Part shown: one piece after another, positions 36,643-45,335 of the stretch | Layout of the letters: every line of letters starts with the position of its first letter | Position numbering within the stretch: the stretch's first letter is position 1 | From: Streptomyces antimycoticus | GTDB lineage: Bacteria; Actinomycetota; Actinomycetes; Streptomycetales; Streptomycetaceae | Assembly (NCBI RefSeq): GCF_005405925.1 | Contig: NZ_BJHV01000001.1 | Location: 620,001-684,000, forward strand | Direction of reading: 5' to 3' | DNA length: 64,000 bases | Program-made: the position numbers and the translations under genes | The notes under the pieces: generated by a model | Databases searched by the model: none | Told to the model about the DNA's origin: nothing | Seen by the model: only the letters and a program-made list of their open reading frames with translations

Positions 36643-36879
36643 ATGGGCCTCGGCGGTTGCATATTGATGATCGCGGTGGGAGGGATTCTCACCTTCGCCA
36701 CCGACTGGAACGCCAGCGGCTTCAACGTCCAATTGGTCGGCCTGATCCTGATGGCCGTCGGCATCATCGGCACATCGGCGTATGTGAGTGTGTACAAGCG
36801 CCGGCGTGTCGTCGAGCCGACCGCAGTGGCGCCCCCCGTGGTCGAGGAGTCCGACCACCACCGGCACCACCACTACTGA
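36643..36879 (+). CDS. DUF6458-type small membrane protein with His-rich tail
   Basis: 78 residues, GGAGG ribosome site 8 bases upstream. Two hydrophobic segments (MGLGGCILMIAVGGILTFAT, and QLVGLILMAVGIIGTSAYV) and a short cytosolic tail ending DHHRHHHY, seven of whose last 12 residues are His or aromatic. This size and pattern is that of the actinobacterial DUF6458 family, unknown function. The His-rich tail next to a CDF metal exporter suggests metal binding, which is an inference. Confidence 0.85.
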   Translation: MGLGGCILMIAVGGILTFATDWNASGFNVQLVGLILMAVGIIGTSAYVSVYKRRRVVEPTAVAPPVVEESDHHRHHHY

Positions 36880-36898
36880 TTGCCGGTCAGCCCCTTTC

Positions 36899-36939
36899 CG
36901 ACGAGGTGGCCCCCGCCGCGGGCGGGGGCCACCTCGTCG
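36899..36939. terminator. Strong hairpin terminator (19-bp stem)
   Basis: Perfect 19-bp inverted repeat (36899-36917 and 36921-36939) with a 3-nt loop GCG, immediately after the DUF6458 stop. Confidence 0.85.
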
Positions 36940-36989
36940 TCGTACGACTCCCCGGGAGCTGACCGGCGTTGAGCTCTCCGCGAGACCCT

Positions 36990-37015
36990 TGACAGTTCCC
37001 TGTTTAAAACTGTCA
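36990..37015 (+). promoter_or_regulatory. Promoter with overlapping dyad operator for the GH2 gene
   Basis: TTGACA (36990-36995) overlaps an inverted repeat GACAGTT (36992-36998) and AACTGTC (37009-37015) separated by 10 bp that contains TTTAA. The dyad would block RNA polymerase, so a repressor site is inferred, about 80 bp before the glycosidase gene. The matching -10 element is uncertain. Confidence 0.5.
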
Positions 37016-37092
37016 GTATCTGTTAGGCGAAGGGCTGTTGTGGTCGGTCACGTGCCCTTCTCCATCACACAATCGAAAAGAAGGGGATCGCG

Positions 37093-40000
37093 ATGGCGGT
37101 CACGCGCAGATCGATATTGATCGCAGGCACCGCCGCCCCGATGGCCGGGGCACTTGTCACGGCCAATCCCGCTCAGGGCGCCACCGCGTCCCGCGCCCTG
37201 GGGGGACGGACGATCCCGCTCACGGACGGCTGGCGCTTCGCCCTCGTCAACCCCGGTGGGACCACCGACCCGACCGGCGCGTACGAGACCGCCCATGACC
37301 CGGCGTACGACGACTCGGGCTGGCGCGAGGTCGCCGTTCCGCACGACTGGAGCATCGAGCTCTCCCCCACCACCGACCACGGCACCAGCGGCGGCACCGG
37401 ATTCCTGCCCGGCGGGCTCGGTTGGTACCGCACCACCTTCACCCTGCCGCGCGCCCTCGAGGGCAAGCGGATCTCCGTCGAATTCGACGGCGTCTACATG
37501 GACTCGTCCGTGTACTGCAACGGACGGCTCCTCGGTGAACACCCCTACGGATACACCGGCTTCGCCCTCGATCTCACCGAGGTGGCCCACACCGACGGCA
37601 CCACCCCCAATGTCCTCGCCGTCAAGGTGCGCAACCGGCTTCCCAGCAGCCGCTGGTACTCGGGCAGCGGCATCTACCGCCACGCCCGGCTCGTCGTCAC
37701 CGACCCGGTCCAGGTGGCCCGGTGGGGCACGCAGATCACCACCCCCGGCCTGGCCACCGCCCTGCGCGCCGGACATGCCGCGGTGCGGGCGCGGACCCTC
37801 GTCGTCAACGCGTCGGACGGCCGGAAGCCGGTGACCGTGGTCTCCACCGTCAAGGACCCCGACGGGCGCACGGTGGCCCAGGCGCACTCCACCGTCACCG
37901 TCGAGGCGGGTGACACCCGCGCCACCACCCAGGAGCTCAGGATCGACCGGCCGCGGCTGTGGTCGTTCGACACCCCGGAGCGCTATGTCCTGGAGACCGA
38001 ACTGCGGGTCGGCCAGGACACCACCGACCGGTATCGCTCCCCCTTCGGACTCCGCCATGTCACCCTCGACCCCGACCGCGGATTCTCACTGAACGGCGAG
38101 TACGCCAAGCTCCAGGGCGTCGATCTCCACCATGACCTGGGCGCCCTCGGCGCCGCCGTCAACACCGACGCCGTGCTGCGCCAGCTGACCATCATGAAGA
38201 GCATGGGTGTCAACGCCCTGCGCACCTCGCACAATCCGCCCTCACCGGAGCTGATCGAGGTCTGCGAGCGGCTCGGCATCGTGATGCTGGTGGAGGCGTT
38301 CGACTGCTGGCGCACCGGCAAGAACACCTACGACTACGGGCGCTTCTTCGACGAGCACTGGGAGGCGGACATCACCGAGATGGTGCGCGCCGCCCGCAAC
38401 TCCCCCGCCGTCGTCATGTGGTCCATCGGCAACGAGATCCCCGACTCCACCAGCGCCGCGGGGCTGGGCATGGCCCAGCGGCTCATCGACGCCGTCCGCG
38501 CGGCCGATGACACCAGACCCGTCGTGATCGGCTCGGACAAGTACCGTGGCCTGCCCACCGAGGGCTCCCCCGCCGACCTGATGCTCGCCAAGCTGGACGG
38601 GCTCGGCCTCAACTACAACACCGCCGCCTCGGTGGACGCCCTGCACGCCCGCTACCCGCGGCTGTTCCTCTTCGAGTCCGAGTCCTCCTCGGAGACCTCC
38701 ACCCGCGGGGCCTATCAGGAGCCCGAGCACCTCAACACGGGCGAGAACCACACCCCCGGCAGGCGCGAGACCTCCAGTTACGACAACAACCTCGCCTCCT
38801 GGACGATGAGCAGCGAGTACGGGCTGAAGAAGGACCGGGACCGGAGGTTCTTCGCCGGGCAGTTCCTGTGGTCGGGCATCGACTACATCGGCGAGCCCAC
38901 GCCGTACGACGTGTTCCCGGTGAAGGCGTCGTTCTTCGGCGCGGTGGACACCGCGGGCTTCCCCAAGGACATGTACTACCTCTTCAAGAGCCAATGGACC
39001 AGCGAACCGATGGTCCATCTGGTCCCCATGGACTGGACCGGCCACCGGCCGGGCGAGACCGTGGAGGTGTGGGCCTACTCCAACGTCGGCACGGTGGAGC
39101 TGTTTCTCGACGGCCGGTCGCTGGGGGTCCGCGAGTTCGACGCCAAGAAGACCACCGACGGCCGCGCCTACCTGGAGACCACCGAGCCCACCGGCGACGA
39201 CAAGACCGTCACCTCCGGCCCCTACCCCGGCAGCTACACCAGTCCGGGCGGCAGCGCCGGAAAGCTCCACCTCACCTGGAAGGTGCCGTTCGCACCGGGT
39301 GAGCTGAAGGCCGTGGCCCGGCGTGGCGGCCGGATCGTGGCCACCGATGTGCTGCGCACGGCGGGACGCCCGCACACCGTACGGCTCACCCCCGACCGCG
39401 AGAGCGTCGACGCCGACGGCCGCTCCCTGTGCTTCGTGACCGCCGAAGTCGTGGACGCCCACGGTGTGGTGGTGCCCGACGCCGGCCATCTGATCGCCTT
39501 CAAGGTCACCGGAGGCTCCCTGGCCGGGGTCGACAACGGCCGCCAGGAGAGCGCCGAGCGCTACCAGGCGAGCACCCGCACCGCCTTCCACGGCAAGGCC
39601 CTGGCCATCGTCCGCTCCGGCACCAAGGCCGGGCCGCTGACCATCACGGCCCGCTCGGCGGGCCTGCGCACCGCGACCACCACCGTCCGCGCCACCGGCG
39701 GGACATCGGAACCGGTCACCCGCCCGGTGTCCTTCGCACCCGATCCCGGCCCCGGCACCCCGGACGATCCACACGCCGACGCGAGCTATTCGGGCGCGCC
39801 GACTACCCTGCCCGCGGCCATGTTGGACGGCGATCCGGCCACCGGCTGGTCCAACGCCTTCCACAAGCCCGCAACCGCGCTGCTGCCCGCCTTCGACGGC
39901 GCCCGGAAGGTCGACTGGGTCTCGGTGACCTGGAGCGGGAGGCGGCGGCTGCGCCGCGTCGAGGTGTCCTTCACCGTCGACGCCACGCACACCCTGCCCG

Positions 40001-40203
40001 CCTCGATCGAGGTCTCCGCCTGGAACGGCCACGCCTACGTCCCGGTGCGCGGGGCGTCCGTCGAGTGGGCCACCGTCTCCGGCACCCCGACGGTCATCAC
40101 CTTCGACCCGGTCCGCACCTCCCGGCTCCGGCTGGACCTCACCAGCCGTCATCCGGGCGCGGCCGACGGCGCCCAGCGCATCGTCGCCTTCGAGGCCCGG
40201 TGA
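37093..40203 (+). CDS. Secreted glycoside hydrolase family 2 protein (beta-galactosidase-like)
   Basis: 1036 residues with a signal peptide (RRSILIAGTAA, cleavage about residue 30), possibly Tat. Domain order: GH2 sugar-binding jelly roll (about 35-215), Ig-like (about 225-330), catalytic TIM barrel (about 335-620), DUF4982/Ig-like segments (about 630-860) and an F5/8 type C carbohydrate-binding domain at the end (about 880-1036). Acid/base Glu is in WSIGNEIPD (about 446); the nucleophile is probably Glu in LFLFESESSS (about 528). It cleaves terminal beta-linked galactose or similar residues outside the cell. AAGGGG ribosome site. Confidence 0.88.
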   Translation: MAVTRRSILIAGTAAPMAGALVTANPAQGATASRALGGRTIPLTDGWRFALVNPGGTTDPTGAYETAHDPAYDDSGWREVAVPHDWSIELSPTTDHGTSGGTGFLPGGLGWYRTTFTLPRALEGKRISVEFDGVYMDSSVYCNGRLLGEHPYGYTGFALDLTEVAHTDGTTPNVLAVKVRNRLPSSRWYSGSGIYRHARLVVTDPVQVARWGTQITTPGLATALRAGHAAVRARTLVVNASDGRKPVTVVSTVKDPDGRTVAQAHSTVTVEAGDTRATTQELRIDRPRLWSFDTPERYVLETELRVGQDTTDRYRSPFGLRHVTLDPDRGFSLNGEYAKLQGVDLHHDLGALGAAVNTDAVLRQLTIMKSMGVNALRTSHNPPSPELIEVCERLGIVMLVEAFDCWRTGKNTYDYGRFFDEHWEADITEMVRAARNSPAVVMWSIGNEIPDSTSAAGLGMAQRLIDAVRAADDTRPVVIGSDKYRGLPTEGSPADLMLAKLDGLGLNYNTAASVDALHARYPRLFLFESESSSETSTRGAYQEPEHLNTGENHTPGRRETSSYDNNLASWTMSSEYGLKKDRDRRFFAGQFLWSGIDYIGEPTPYDVFPVKASFFGAVDTAGFPKDMYYLFKSQWTSEPMVHLVPMDWTGHRPGETVEVWAYSNVGTVELFLDGRSLGVREFDAKKTTDGRAYLETTEPTGDDKTVTSGPYPGSYTSPGGSAGKLHLTWKVPFAPGELKAVARRGGRIVATDVLRTAGRPHTVRLTPDRESVDADGRSLCFVTAEVVDAHGVVVPDAGHLIAFKVTGGSLAGVDNGRQESAERYQASTRTAFHGKALAIVRSGTKAGPLTITARSAGLRTATTTVRATGGTSEPVTRPVSFAPDPGPGTPDDPHADASYSGAPTTLPAAMLDGDPATGWSNAFHKPATALLPAFDGARKVDWVSVTWSGRRRLRRVEVSFTVDATHTLPASIEVSAWNGHAYVPVRGASVEWATVSGTPTVITFDPVRTSRLRLDLTSRHPGAADGAQRIVAFEAR

Positions 40204-40334
40204 TGGCCGGGTGAGCGGCTGGGCGAGTGACTGAGTCCAACGGTGCCACGCCGGACGGGTGGAAGCCTCGCTCGGTCGTTTGTCCGCGATACGAAGAGGG
40301 CACCCGACCTCTCCGACGTCGTGCTGGAGGCGAG

Positions 40335-40979
40335 ATGACTCTTTCCCGTATGCCGGTGACCCGTGCATGGCGGCGGTGGCGGCGGCCACGCGATCTGGAG
40401 GTGCCGCGCAACGCCGTGGACGTCGAGGACGCCAATCGGCGGTTCCTGATGTACGGGGTGATGCCGCTGTGGTTCGTCCCGGCGGTGGCGGACTGGATCA
40501 TGCACCGGCGGACCAGGATCGAGGAGACCTCGGGCACCAGGGAGTCGGCGATCCACGCTCTGATGATGACGGAGGCGGGCATGCCCGTCGCGATGGGTCT
40601 GCTGGCCCGGGTCAATCCGCTGGTGCTGTCGGTGATGGGAGGAGCGGCCGTCGCCCACGGCGCCACCGCGCTGTGGGATGTCAGCCTGGCCACCGGGGAG
40701 CGCGAGGTGCGCCCGGTGGAGCAGCACATCCACAGCTTCCTGGAGGTCCTGCCGCTGTCGGCGATGGCGTTCACCTCCTGTCTGCACTGGGACCAGGTCC
40801 GTGCCGCGCTGCGCGGCGGGGACCGGCCCGAGGACTGGAAGCTGCTGCCCAAGGACAACCCGCTGCCCGCCCGCTATCTGGCGGCCATCGGCCTCGGCGT
40901 CGGAGCCTTCGTGGCACTGCCCTACGCCGAGGAGATGACGCGGTGCCTCAGGGCCGCCCGGGCCCGTAAGGCGGTGTGA
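40335..40979 (+). CDS. Putative integral membrane protein, unknown
   Basis: 214 residues from ATG 40335 (GGAGG upstream). Four hydrophobic segments can be seen, with conserved-looking polar residues between them (NAVDVEDANRRFLMYGVMPL, then IEETSGTRESAIHALMMTE, and HIHSFLEVLPLSAMAF). The mixture of His and Glu inside or near membrane segments hints at metal binding, but no family is recognised. It precedes the SMP-30-like gene by 4 bp, so the two are co-transcribed. Confidence 0.75.
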   Translation: MTLSRMPVTRAWRRWRRPRDLEVPRNAVDVEDANRRFLMYGVMPLWFVPAVADWIMHRRTRIEETSGTRESAIHALMMTEAGMPVAMGLLARVNPLVLSVMGGAAVAHGATALWDVSLATGEREVRPVEQHIHSFLEVLPLSAMAFTSCLHWDQVRAALRGGDRPEDWKLLPKDNPLPARYLAAIGLGVGAFVALPYAEEMTRCLRAARARKAV

Positions 40980-40983
40980 GCCC

Positions 40984-42003
40984 ATGCCGCGCATACGACC
41001 CCGGACCCGGACGGGCGTGGCGCCCGAACCGCTGCCGGATCCGCGGGTGCTGGCGCCGGAGGCGCACGGGCCGGAACATGTCGCCATCGACGCGGACGGC
41101 CGGATCCTGACCGGGACCGCGGACGGGGCCATCCGGCGGCTGACGTTGTCCCCGGACCATGAGCTCGTCCGCTCCGAGGTGCTCGCGCACACCGGCGGCC
41201 GGCCACTGGGCCTCGTCCCCTGCCCCGACGGCGACCTGCTGGTGTGCGACGCGCGGCGCGGACTGCTGCTGGTCGGGCCGGACGACGGGTCCGTACGGGT
41301 GGTCGCCGACACGGTGGCCGGGAAGCCGCTGCGGTTCTGCAGCAATGTCGCCACCGCTGCGGACGGCACGGTCTACTTCACCGTGTCCAGCCGCCGTCAC
41401 GGCTTGGAGAACTGGCTCGGCGACATCGTCGAGAACACCGCCACCGGGCAGCTGCTCCGGCTGCGGCCGGGCGGCCGGCCGGAGGTGGTGCTGGACGGGC
41501 TGCGGTTCGCCAACGGGGTCGCGCTCGCCGCCGACGACTCGTACGTCGCCGTGGCCGAGAGCGGCGCCTACCGGATCAGCCGGCTGTGGCTGACCGGCCG
41601 CCGGGCGGGGACACGGGACCTTCTCATCCGCGATCTGCCGGGGTTCCCGGACAATCTCACGCGTGGCCCCGACGGCGTCCTCTGGGTGGCCCTCGCCGCT
41701 CCGCGGCAGCCCGCCGTGGATCTGCTGCACCGCGCACCCGCCCCGCTCAGGAGGGCGGCGGTGCCCGTCGTCACCGGGCTCCGGCTCAGCCCGCGGCCGA
41801 CGGTGCGAGCCCTGGCGATCGGGCCCGACGGCCGGGTCGTCCGCCATCTGGTGCGGCACCGGGCCCCGTACCGGATGGCCACGAGCGCGTGTGTGCTCGG
41901 TGGCCTCCTCATCCTGGGCAGCCTCCTGGAACGGGGCATCGCGGTGTGCGCGCTGCCGCCCCGGGACGCCACCGCACCGGCTCATCCCCAGCCGGCGGGA
42001 TAG
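40984..42003 (+). CDS. SMP-30/strictosidine-synthase-like beta-propeller protein
   Basis: 339 residues. Six-bladed propeller repeats (ADGRILTGTADGAIRRL, PDGDLLVCDARRGLLLV, and the metal-site segment FCSNVATAADGTVYFT followed by LRFANGVALAADDSYV). FANGVAL and NLTRGPDGVLWVA are family signatures. Members are lactonases or strictosidine-synthase-like hydrolases; the substrate is unknown. There is no signal peptide. Its 3' end overlaps the convergent protease gene by 22 bp. Co-transcribed with the membrane protein before it. Confidence 0.85.
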   Translation: MPRIRPRTRTGVAPEPLPDPRVLAPEAHGPEHVAIDADGRILTGTADGAIRRLTLSPDHELVRSEVLAHTGGRPLGLVPCPDGDLLVCDARRGLLLVGPDDGSVRVVADTVAGKPLRFCSNVATAADGTVYFTVSSRRHGLENWLGDIVENTATGQLLRLRPGGRPEVVLDGLRFANGVALAADDSYVAVAESGAYRISRLWLTGRRAGTRDLLIRDLPGFPDNLTRGPDGVLWVALAAPRQPAVDLLHRAPAPLRRAAVPVVTGLRLSPRPTVRALAIGPDGRVVRHLVRHRAPYRMATSACVLGGLLILGSLLERGIAVCALPPRDATAPAHPQPAG

Positions 42004-43313
42004 CGGCGGTAGCGGCGGCTCCGTGGCCGGATGGCCAGCGTGGACAGCAGACCGGCGAACCCCACCACGATGACCACCAGGCCGGGGCCCAGGCTCTGGG
42101 CGTACGCCACGACGTCGTCGAGCGTCGAGACGCCGTCATCGATCCCTGAGGTGCCGGGCGCGGCGCCGGTCTGGCCGCCGGACGCGATGGACGGGTTGGC
42201 GCTCTGGGCCTTGGCGCCCGGGATGCTCACCCCGAGCGCGCTCAGCGCCTTGGTCACGGGCTGGAAGAACGTCACTCCGCCCTTGGTGCAGTCGCCGCTG
42301 CCGCCGGAGGTGACGCCGAGCGCCACGCCCTGGGCGAAGAGCGGGCCGCCGCTGTCGCCGGGCTCGGCGCACACGGTGGCCTGGACCAGGCCGGTGACCG
42401 TGCCCTCGGGGTAGTTGACCGTCGCGTTGAGCCCGGTCACCTTGCCCGAGCGCAGCCCGGTGGTGCTGCCGCTGCGGAACACCTCCTGGCCCACGACGGG
42501 GTCGGCCACGCCGGTGACCCGCACCTCCTGGCCGCCACCGACGTTGAGCACACTGCTCTGGTCCAACGAGGTGTTGTCGTACCGCACCAGCGAGAAGTCA
42601 TTGCCGGGGAAGCTGGTCTGGACCGTGGTGCCGATTCGGGTGCGGCCGGTGCCGTCGGTGAACCAGGGGGTGCCGGGGGGACCGCAGTGCCCCGCCGTCA
42701 GGATGAAACCGGTCTGGCCGTTGGTGACGTTGAAACCGGCCGAGCAGCGGCTGCCGTTGGTGAACATCGGGGAGGCGCCGGCAATTCGGGTGGTGAAGGA
42801 CTCCGTCGTCCGCTGTGTGCGCACCTCGTCCCCCACCTGCGCGGCGAGGTCCTTCATCCTCGACCAGCGGGCGGTGGAGACGGTGCTGTCGCCGACCAGC
42901 ACGACCTGGTTGGACTTGGGGTCCACCATCCACGCGGTGCCCGCAACCCGGGGCGCCGAGCGCAGCTTCTCGGTCGCGGAGTCCAGCTCTTCCATGCTGT
43001 ACCGCACCCGTTTGGCGGTGGCCCCGGCCCGGCTGACCTCGCCCGCCGCCGTGTCGTCCGTCACCGCGACCACCGGACGGCCGTCGGCGCCGATCCAGTT
43101 GCCCGCCGTACGGGAGGTGCCGAGCGCGGACACCAGCCGTCCGCCCACATCGTCGGTCTGGCGCGCGGTCAGGGCTCTCGAACCGTCGCTTCCGGTCGTC
43201 CCGTGGGCCGCTCCGCCCGGCACGGCCTGCGAGACCATCACCCCGCCACAGACCAGTGCCCCGACAGCCGCGAACCGCACGACCCGGCGCACTCCTCGCC
43301 GCATGTGCTTCAC
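41982..43313 (-). CDS. S1 serine protease with C-terminal membrane anchor
   Basis: 443 residues from GTG 43313 (AAGGAG 8 bases upstream; a GTG directly before it at 43316 is possible). Signal peptide about 1-40, prodomain about 45-190, mature protease with TAGHC, NDFSLV and EPGDSGGP (His, Asp, Ser). Unlike the protease at 24842, it carries a Ser/Gly-rich linker and a hydrophobic segment (GLVVIVVGFAGLLSTLAI, about 405-428) followed by Arg-rich residues, so it stays bound to the membrane facing out. No LPXTG. The two proteases share NYPEGTV and the FFQPVT segment. Confidence 0.88.
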   Translation of the reverse strand: MKHMRRGVRRVVRFAAVGALVCGGVMVSQAVPGGAAHGTTGSDGSRALTARQTDDVGGRLVSALGTSRTAGNWIGADGRPVVAVTDDTAAGEVSRAGATAKRVRYSMEELDSATEKLRSAPRVAGTAWMVDPKSNQVVLVGDSTVSTARWSRMKDLAAQVGDEVRTQRTTESFTTRIAGASPMFTNGSRCSAGFNVTNGQTGFILTAGHCGPPGTPWFTDGTGRTRIGTTVQTSFPGNDFSLVRYDNTSLDQSSVLNVGGGQEVRVTGVADPVVGQEVFRSGSTTGLRSGKVTGLNATVNYPEGTVTGLVQATVCAEPGDSGGPLFAQGVALGVTSGGSGDCTKGGVTFFQPVTKALSALGVSIPGAKAQSANPSIASGGQTGAAPGTSGIDDGVSTLDDVVAYAQSLGPGLVVIVVGFAGLLSTLAIRPRSRRYRRYPAGWG

Positions 43314-43450
43314 CACCCTGTCTCCTTACGTCGATCCAGCCGGGGCCTCGGACGGCGAAGGCCCTGCCCCTCATACGTAAGGAAGCGGCGTCCTGCTCAC
43401 TGCCCGGACGGAGCGGGGGCCACGGTTTCGCGGCCCGCGGGAGACGGGGA

Positions 43451-43812
43451 TCAGCGCCGGTCGCCGTAGCGCTTGCCGAGGAACCCCCCGACCAGGGCGG
43501 CCGTGCCACCGCCGAGGATGGCCGCGCCCTGAGTGGCGGCGTCATGGGCGAGGAAGTACGTGGCCACCCAGATGTATGCCACGACCGTGCCCGCGCCGAG
43601 CAGCGAGCCGAATGCCTGCAGTCCCGTGTGGACCCAGTCCATGCGGCGCCGGTGCTCGCGCTCCCGCTGGAGCTCGGTGAGCATCCACTCCACCGTGCCG
43701 GGCCGGACCGCCTCCCACTCCTTGGCCTGTTCCACCGGCAGCCGGTCGCCCCAGGGCACCGCCGTCTCCGGGGGCTGCCCGGGGCGGGGTTCTCACTCGC
43801 GTTCTCGGTCAC
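43451..43812 (-). pseudogene. Small membrane protein coupled to the kinase, frameshifted
   Basis: GTG 43812 overlaps the kinase stop (GTGA) and begins VTENASENPAPG, then the frame breaks near 43771-43789, a G/C-run region. The rest (PWGDRLPVEQAKEWEAVRPG, two hydrophobic segments, ending GKRYGDRR) is one frame over. One base makes 363 bp (120 residues). A charged helix (LTELQREREHRRRMDW) precedes the membrane segments. Unknown function, probably accessory to the kinase. Confidence 0.7.
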
Positions 43813-45230
43813 GGCGCCTCCCCCGGACGGTCCGGACGGGATGGGGGATCCGCGGCCGCGGACCGTGGCGGAGGCGGACCGAGGGCGGTGAGGAAGTCGG
43901 CCATGTCCCGCTCCATCTCTCGCTCCACCGGACGTCGCGCCCGCCGCACCGGGGGCTGAGGGATCGCCAGGGACGCCAGATATCCCTCGCGCAGCGCCTG
44001 CCAGGGCCCGGCGGGCCGGTGGGCGGCCGCCTCCGCGGCATCCGGGTGCAAGGCGTCCAGCCACCGGGCCCGGCGGTCCCGCTGTCTGGCCGACGCGAAG
44101 CCGCGCGCCGCGAGCGCCAGCCACAGCAGGCCGAGACACCCGAGCCCCACCCATCCGGGAACGTCGTCCAGGGAGCCGGAGCGCAGCGAAGGCAGGGCCA
44201 CGGCCCCCGACACGGCGAGGAGGATCCCCAGCACGACGACGATCGAGACGAGGGCTCCGACGCTCACCGCACTCGCCCGGGGGGCCAACCGCATCGCCCC
44301 CACGGAGACCGGGGCGGCCCTCGCCCGGGCCGGCGGGTCGGGCCAGGGCGGCTCTTCCCGGGCCACGGTGCGCAGCAGCGCCTCGGCCTGCTCGGCCGTC
44401 AGCCGCCGTTCCGGATCCTTGACCAGCAGACCCTCGATCAGCGGCCGCAGCGGACCCGCGTATCTCATGGGCTGCGGCGGGTCGTTGAGCACCGCGCTCA
44501 TCAACTCGCCCACGCTCTCCCCCTGGAACGGCACGACGCCTTCGACGGCCTCGTACAGGGTCACGCCCAGTGACCACAGATCGGCCTCGAGCATCGCTTC
44601 CGCGGCCGCCGGATAGGGCGAGGGTGTGAAGCGCTCGGGCGCCATGTAGGCGGGCGTTCCGACCACCGTGTCCTCGTCCACGAAGGTCAGGCCGAGATGG
44701 TCCACGAGCACCGCGGGGCCGTCCGGGCGGAAGAGAATATTGCGCGGTTTGACGTCCCGATGGGCGACCCCCGCCGCGTACAGCGCCCGTAACCCCCGCA
44801 GCACCTCCAGGCCGATCCGGGCGATCTCGGGCGCGTACGGCCGTCCGTCCCACTCGCGCATCCGGTCCGCCAGCGAACGCGGGTCGAGGCGCTCCATGAC
44901 GATCCAGACCCGGCCGTCCCACTCGCCCAGGTCATAGATGGTGGCCAGATGCTGATTCACCGTCGCGGCGAGGACGCGGACCTCACGGCGCAGCCGTTCG
45001 CGCCACCGCCGGTACGCCTCCGGGTCCGGATCGCCGCCCGGTCGCAGCTCCTTGACGACGACGGGGCGATCGAGCGCCACGTCGTAGGCGTCCCAGACCA
45101 GGCTCATACCGCCCGCGCCCAGGCGCCCGCGCAGCTCGTACCGGCCGCCGAGCACGCTCCCGTGCGGCGAACCCCGCTCGGAGCCGTGCTCGTGCCGATC
45201 GTCGCCGGATGTTCCCCCGGTCGTCCCCAT
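43809..45230 (-). CDS. Serine/threonine protein kinase, membrane-associated, variant DFG
   Basis: 473 residues from ATG 45230. The kinase domain (about 30-315) has the Gly loop LGAGGMSLVW, VVVK (K60), E83 and HRDVKPRN (D159). The DFG motif is replaced by DHL (177-179, VLVDHLGL); the metal-binding Asp is kept, so activity is still possible. Two hydrophobic segments follow (about 320-345 and 353-372), then an Arg/Ala-rich tail. There are no PASTA repeats, so it is not a cell-wall-sensing PknB. It is operonic with the small membrane protein downstream. Confidence 0.88.
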   Translation of the reverse strand: MGTTGGTSGDDRHEHGSERGSPHGSVLGGRYELRGRLGAGGMSLVWDAYDVALDRPVVVKELRPGGDPDPEAYRRWRERLRREVRVLAATVNQHLATIYDLGEWDGRVWIVMERLDPRSLADRMREWDGRPYAPEIARIGLEVLRGLRALYAAGVAHRDVKPRNILFRPDGPAVLVDHLGLTFVDEDTVVGTPAYMAPERFTPSPYPAAAEAMLEADLWSLGVTLYEAVEGVVPFQGESVGELMSAVLNDPPQPMRYAGPLRPLIEGLLVKDPERRLTAEQAEALLRTVAREEPPWPDPPARARAAPVSVGAMRLAPRASAVSVGALVSIVVVLGILLAVSGAVALPSLRSGSLDDVPGWVGLGCLGLLWLALAARGFASARQRDRRARWLDALHPDAAEAAAHRPAGPWQALREGYLASLAIPQPPVRRARRPVEREMERDMADFLTALGPPPPRSAAADPPSRPDRPGEAP

Positions 45231-45335
45231 CCGCCACCCCCTCACCAGCCGACTGACGCCCACAGTAAGGCGTCGGCCGGGCCCGGCGAAGAGGGTCGCG
45301 CGCACACGGACACGAGTGCGGTTTCGCGCCGCGGC

